Source of the DNA: an uncultured Acetatifactor sp.
Lineage (GTDB): Bacteria > Bacillota > Clostridia > Lachnospirales > Lachnospiraceae
Length of the DNA stretch: 33,477 nt
Direction: 5' to 3'
Assembly: GCA_910589655.1 (NCBI GenBank)
Contig: CAJUTJ010000059.1
Location: 1-33,477 of the forward strand
In this document: in pieces, positions 32,268 through 33,477 of the stretch
How positions within the stretch are numbered: the first letter of the stretch is position 1
How the letters are laid out: each line of letters opens with the position of its first letter
The notes under the pieces: generated by a model
Database searches by the model: none
The model's input: only the letters and a program-made list of their open reading frames with translations
What the model was told of the DNA's origin: nothing
Translations under genes and position numbers: made by a program

Positions 32268-33477
32268 GTGTGAAAACATTCCGCAAGAGAATGATCGCAC
32301 AGCAGAATTTCATCCGTCAGCATCTCTCTGAAACGCATTTTTACCGTCTCATTCGTCCTAAGTCCTCGCCCCTTCCTCACCGCCGCTTTCACATAATCCT
32401 TCGTATGGCCGATCAGATAGATCTCACCGCCGATCTCCTTCTCCTCTTCCAAAAGTACCTCTGCCTCGCCGCCTATGTAACGTCTGCGGAACTCTGCGGA
32501 CTGCTGTTTTTCCATAGCAAGCAGGATATTGCTTCGCTGCGTCTTGGTCTGCTCCGGCACTTGTCCCGGCATGGACGCCGCCGCCGTTCCCTCCCGTCTG
32601 GAGTATTTAAAAATATGCATTTCATAAAACCGTACCTTCTCCAGAAAAGCTTTTGTCTCTGTGAACTCTTCCTCCGTCTCCCCCGGAAAGCCTACAATAA
32701 TATCCGTGGTAACGGCCGGATTGTCAAAATATTTTCTCAAGTGCTCCACTCCGGTATAGTATTCCCCGATAGTATAATGTCTATTCATCCGCCTCAGCAC
32801 CGCATCGCATCCGCTTTGAAGAGACAGATGGAAATGAGGGCAGAGCTTTGAAAGCACACTCAGCCTTTCAGCAGTCTCTTCCGTCACAATGCGGGGTTCC
32901 AGAGAGCCTAACCGTATTCTTTCCAAACCATCTATTTCCTGTATCCGCTCAATCAGGCCGATCAGTCCGCTCTCCCCTGAATATGCTTTTTTCCCCTCAA
33001 AATCAATGCCGTAGGAGCTGATATGGATGCCGGTCAACACTACTTCTTTAAAGCCGGCCTCCACCAGTCCGCGGATTTCCTTTATCACGTTTTCCTGTTT
33101 TCTGCTTCGAACCCTGCCTCTGGCATAGGGAATGGCGCAATAAGAGCAGAACTGATTGCAGCCGTCCTGAATTTTAATATAGGCTCTGGTATGTTCCGCC
33201 GTCTGTTTTAACGTCATTTCCTCGTACTCAAGAGGATGATTTATATCCGCCAAAGCCGCCCCGTGAAGAGTTTTTTCCTGCAAGACAGTACTCCATGAAG
33301 ACTTGCCAGACATTACGGTTCCGTGTGACGGCTCGGCCTGTACGGCAGTTCCCTGCGGCGGCTCGGTCTGTACGGCAGTTCCCTGCGGCGGCTCGGCCTG
33401 TACGGCAGTTCCCTGCGGCGGCTCGGCCTGTACGGCAATTCCCTGCGGCGGCTCGGCCTGTACGGCAGTTCCCTGCG
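32252..33477 (-). CDS. mtaB: tRNA methylthiotransferase MtaB, partial, with a repeat-bearing linker
   Basis: A radical SAM methylthiotransferase converting t6A37 to ms2t6A37 in tRNAs. The radical SAM triad is CNQFCSYC, followed by IPYARGRVRSR, LTGIHISSYGID, IRLGSLEPRIV and FHLSLQSGCDAVLRRMNR, and a C-terminal TRAM domain. The frame stays open to the right edge, so the N-terminal UPF0004 domain, which holds the second cluster cysteines, is outside the window. A Met at 33313 is internal, not the start. From 33314 to 33477 the sequence encodes tandem copies of a ten-residue unit, QGTAVQAEPP, in the linker before the radical SAM domain; normal MtaB has a short linker. The 30-bp repeat preserves the frame. 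Confidence 0.92.
   Translation of the reverse strand, partial: QGTAVQAEPPQGIAVQAEPPQGTAVQAEPPQGTAVQTEPPQGTAVQAEPSHGTVMSGKSSWSTVLQEKTLHGAALADINHPLEYEEMTLKQTAEHTRAYIKIQDGCNQFCSYCAIPYARGRVRSRKQENVIKEIRGLVEAGFKEVVLTGIHISSYGIDFEGKKAYSGESGLIGLIERIQEIDGLERIRLGSLEPRIVTEETAERLSVLSKLCPHFHLSLQSGCDAVLRRMNRHYTIGEYYTGVEHLRKYFDNPAVTTDIIVGFPGETEEEFTETKAFLEKVRFYEMHIFKYSRREGTAAASMPGQVPEQTKTQRSNILLAMEKQQSAEFRRRYIGGEAEVLLEEEKEIGGEIYLIGHTKDYVKAAVRKGRGLRTNETVKMRFREMLTDEILLCDHSLAECFHTEESQ
33315..33477. repeat. 30-bp tandem repeat in frame within mtaB
   Basis: Full units begin at 33342, 33372, 33402 and 33432, and a partial one at 33462 that runs off the edge; a degenerate 27-base unit starts at 33315. Units differ by single bases (one C to T, one G to A). 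The true copy number is not known because the array continues past the window. Confidence 0.95.

Overview
The window looks like chromosomal DNA of an anaerobic Firmicute, most likely a Lachnospiraceae-type Clostridium. The grounds are strong GGAGG-like ribosome binding sites, a type III glutamine synthetase, a yrr-like block (ireB, ruvX, yrzB, short mltG, trmR, trhP), ftsEX next to an M23 peptidase and an S41 protease, and several dispersed palindromic repeats. The taxonomic call is inferred from gene content only.

Layout. Positions 1-1350 are a decayed region: a probable leader or small RNA at the left edge, fragments of broken genes and repeat debris. From 1353 to 7155, on the minus strand, lies a cell-wall block: a PucR/CdaR-type regulator, ftsE, ftsX, a coiled-coil M23 peptidase and a CtpA/B-type S41 protease. 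A small yjfB gene and a palindromic repeat follow. Positions 7847-14039, on the plus strand, hold a compact signalling locus: a promoter overlaid by two near-identical 17-bp operators, a large lipoprotein with a solute-binding-protein half, a BlaI/MecI-type repressor, a 174-bp foldback element and an unusual 1012-residue BlaR1/M56-type membrane metalloprotease. Positions 14055-16784 (minus) hold a CvfB-like RNA-binding protein, an acyl-ACP thioesterase and a CPBP membrane protease. Near 17500-17900 is an XRE regulator with a 30-bp dyad upstream.

Positions 18266-21154 (minus) carry a probable defence cassette: a PD-(D/E)XK-like protein, a Septu PtuA-like ATPase split by a frameshift, and a PtuB-like HNH nuclease, with tRNA-Gln(CTG) just upstream. 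Then come an HD phosphohydrolase, glnN behind a leader with a terminator and competing hairpins, and a minus-strand housekeeping run (trhP, trmR, short mltG, ylbF-like, rnjA, fur, yrzB, ruvX, ireB, mtaB). TrhP and TrmR should act in sequence on U34 of tRNA (ho5U, then mo5U), and MtaB methylthiolates t6A37.

The items most likely to be new are the lipoprotein/BlaI/M56 locus with its twin operators, the in-frame 30-bp tandem repeat that inserts a decapeptide array into MtaB, the glnN leader, and the A, B and C families of palindromic repeats. The Septu-like cassette matches known types but is broken and paired with an unexplained nuclease-like gene.
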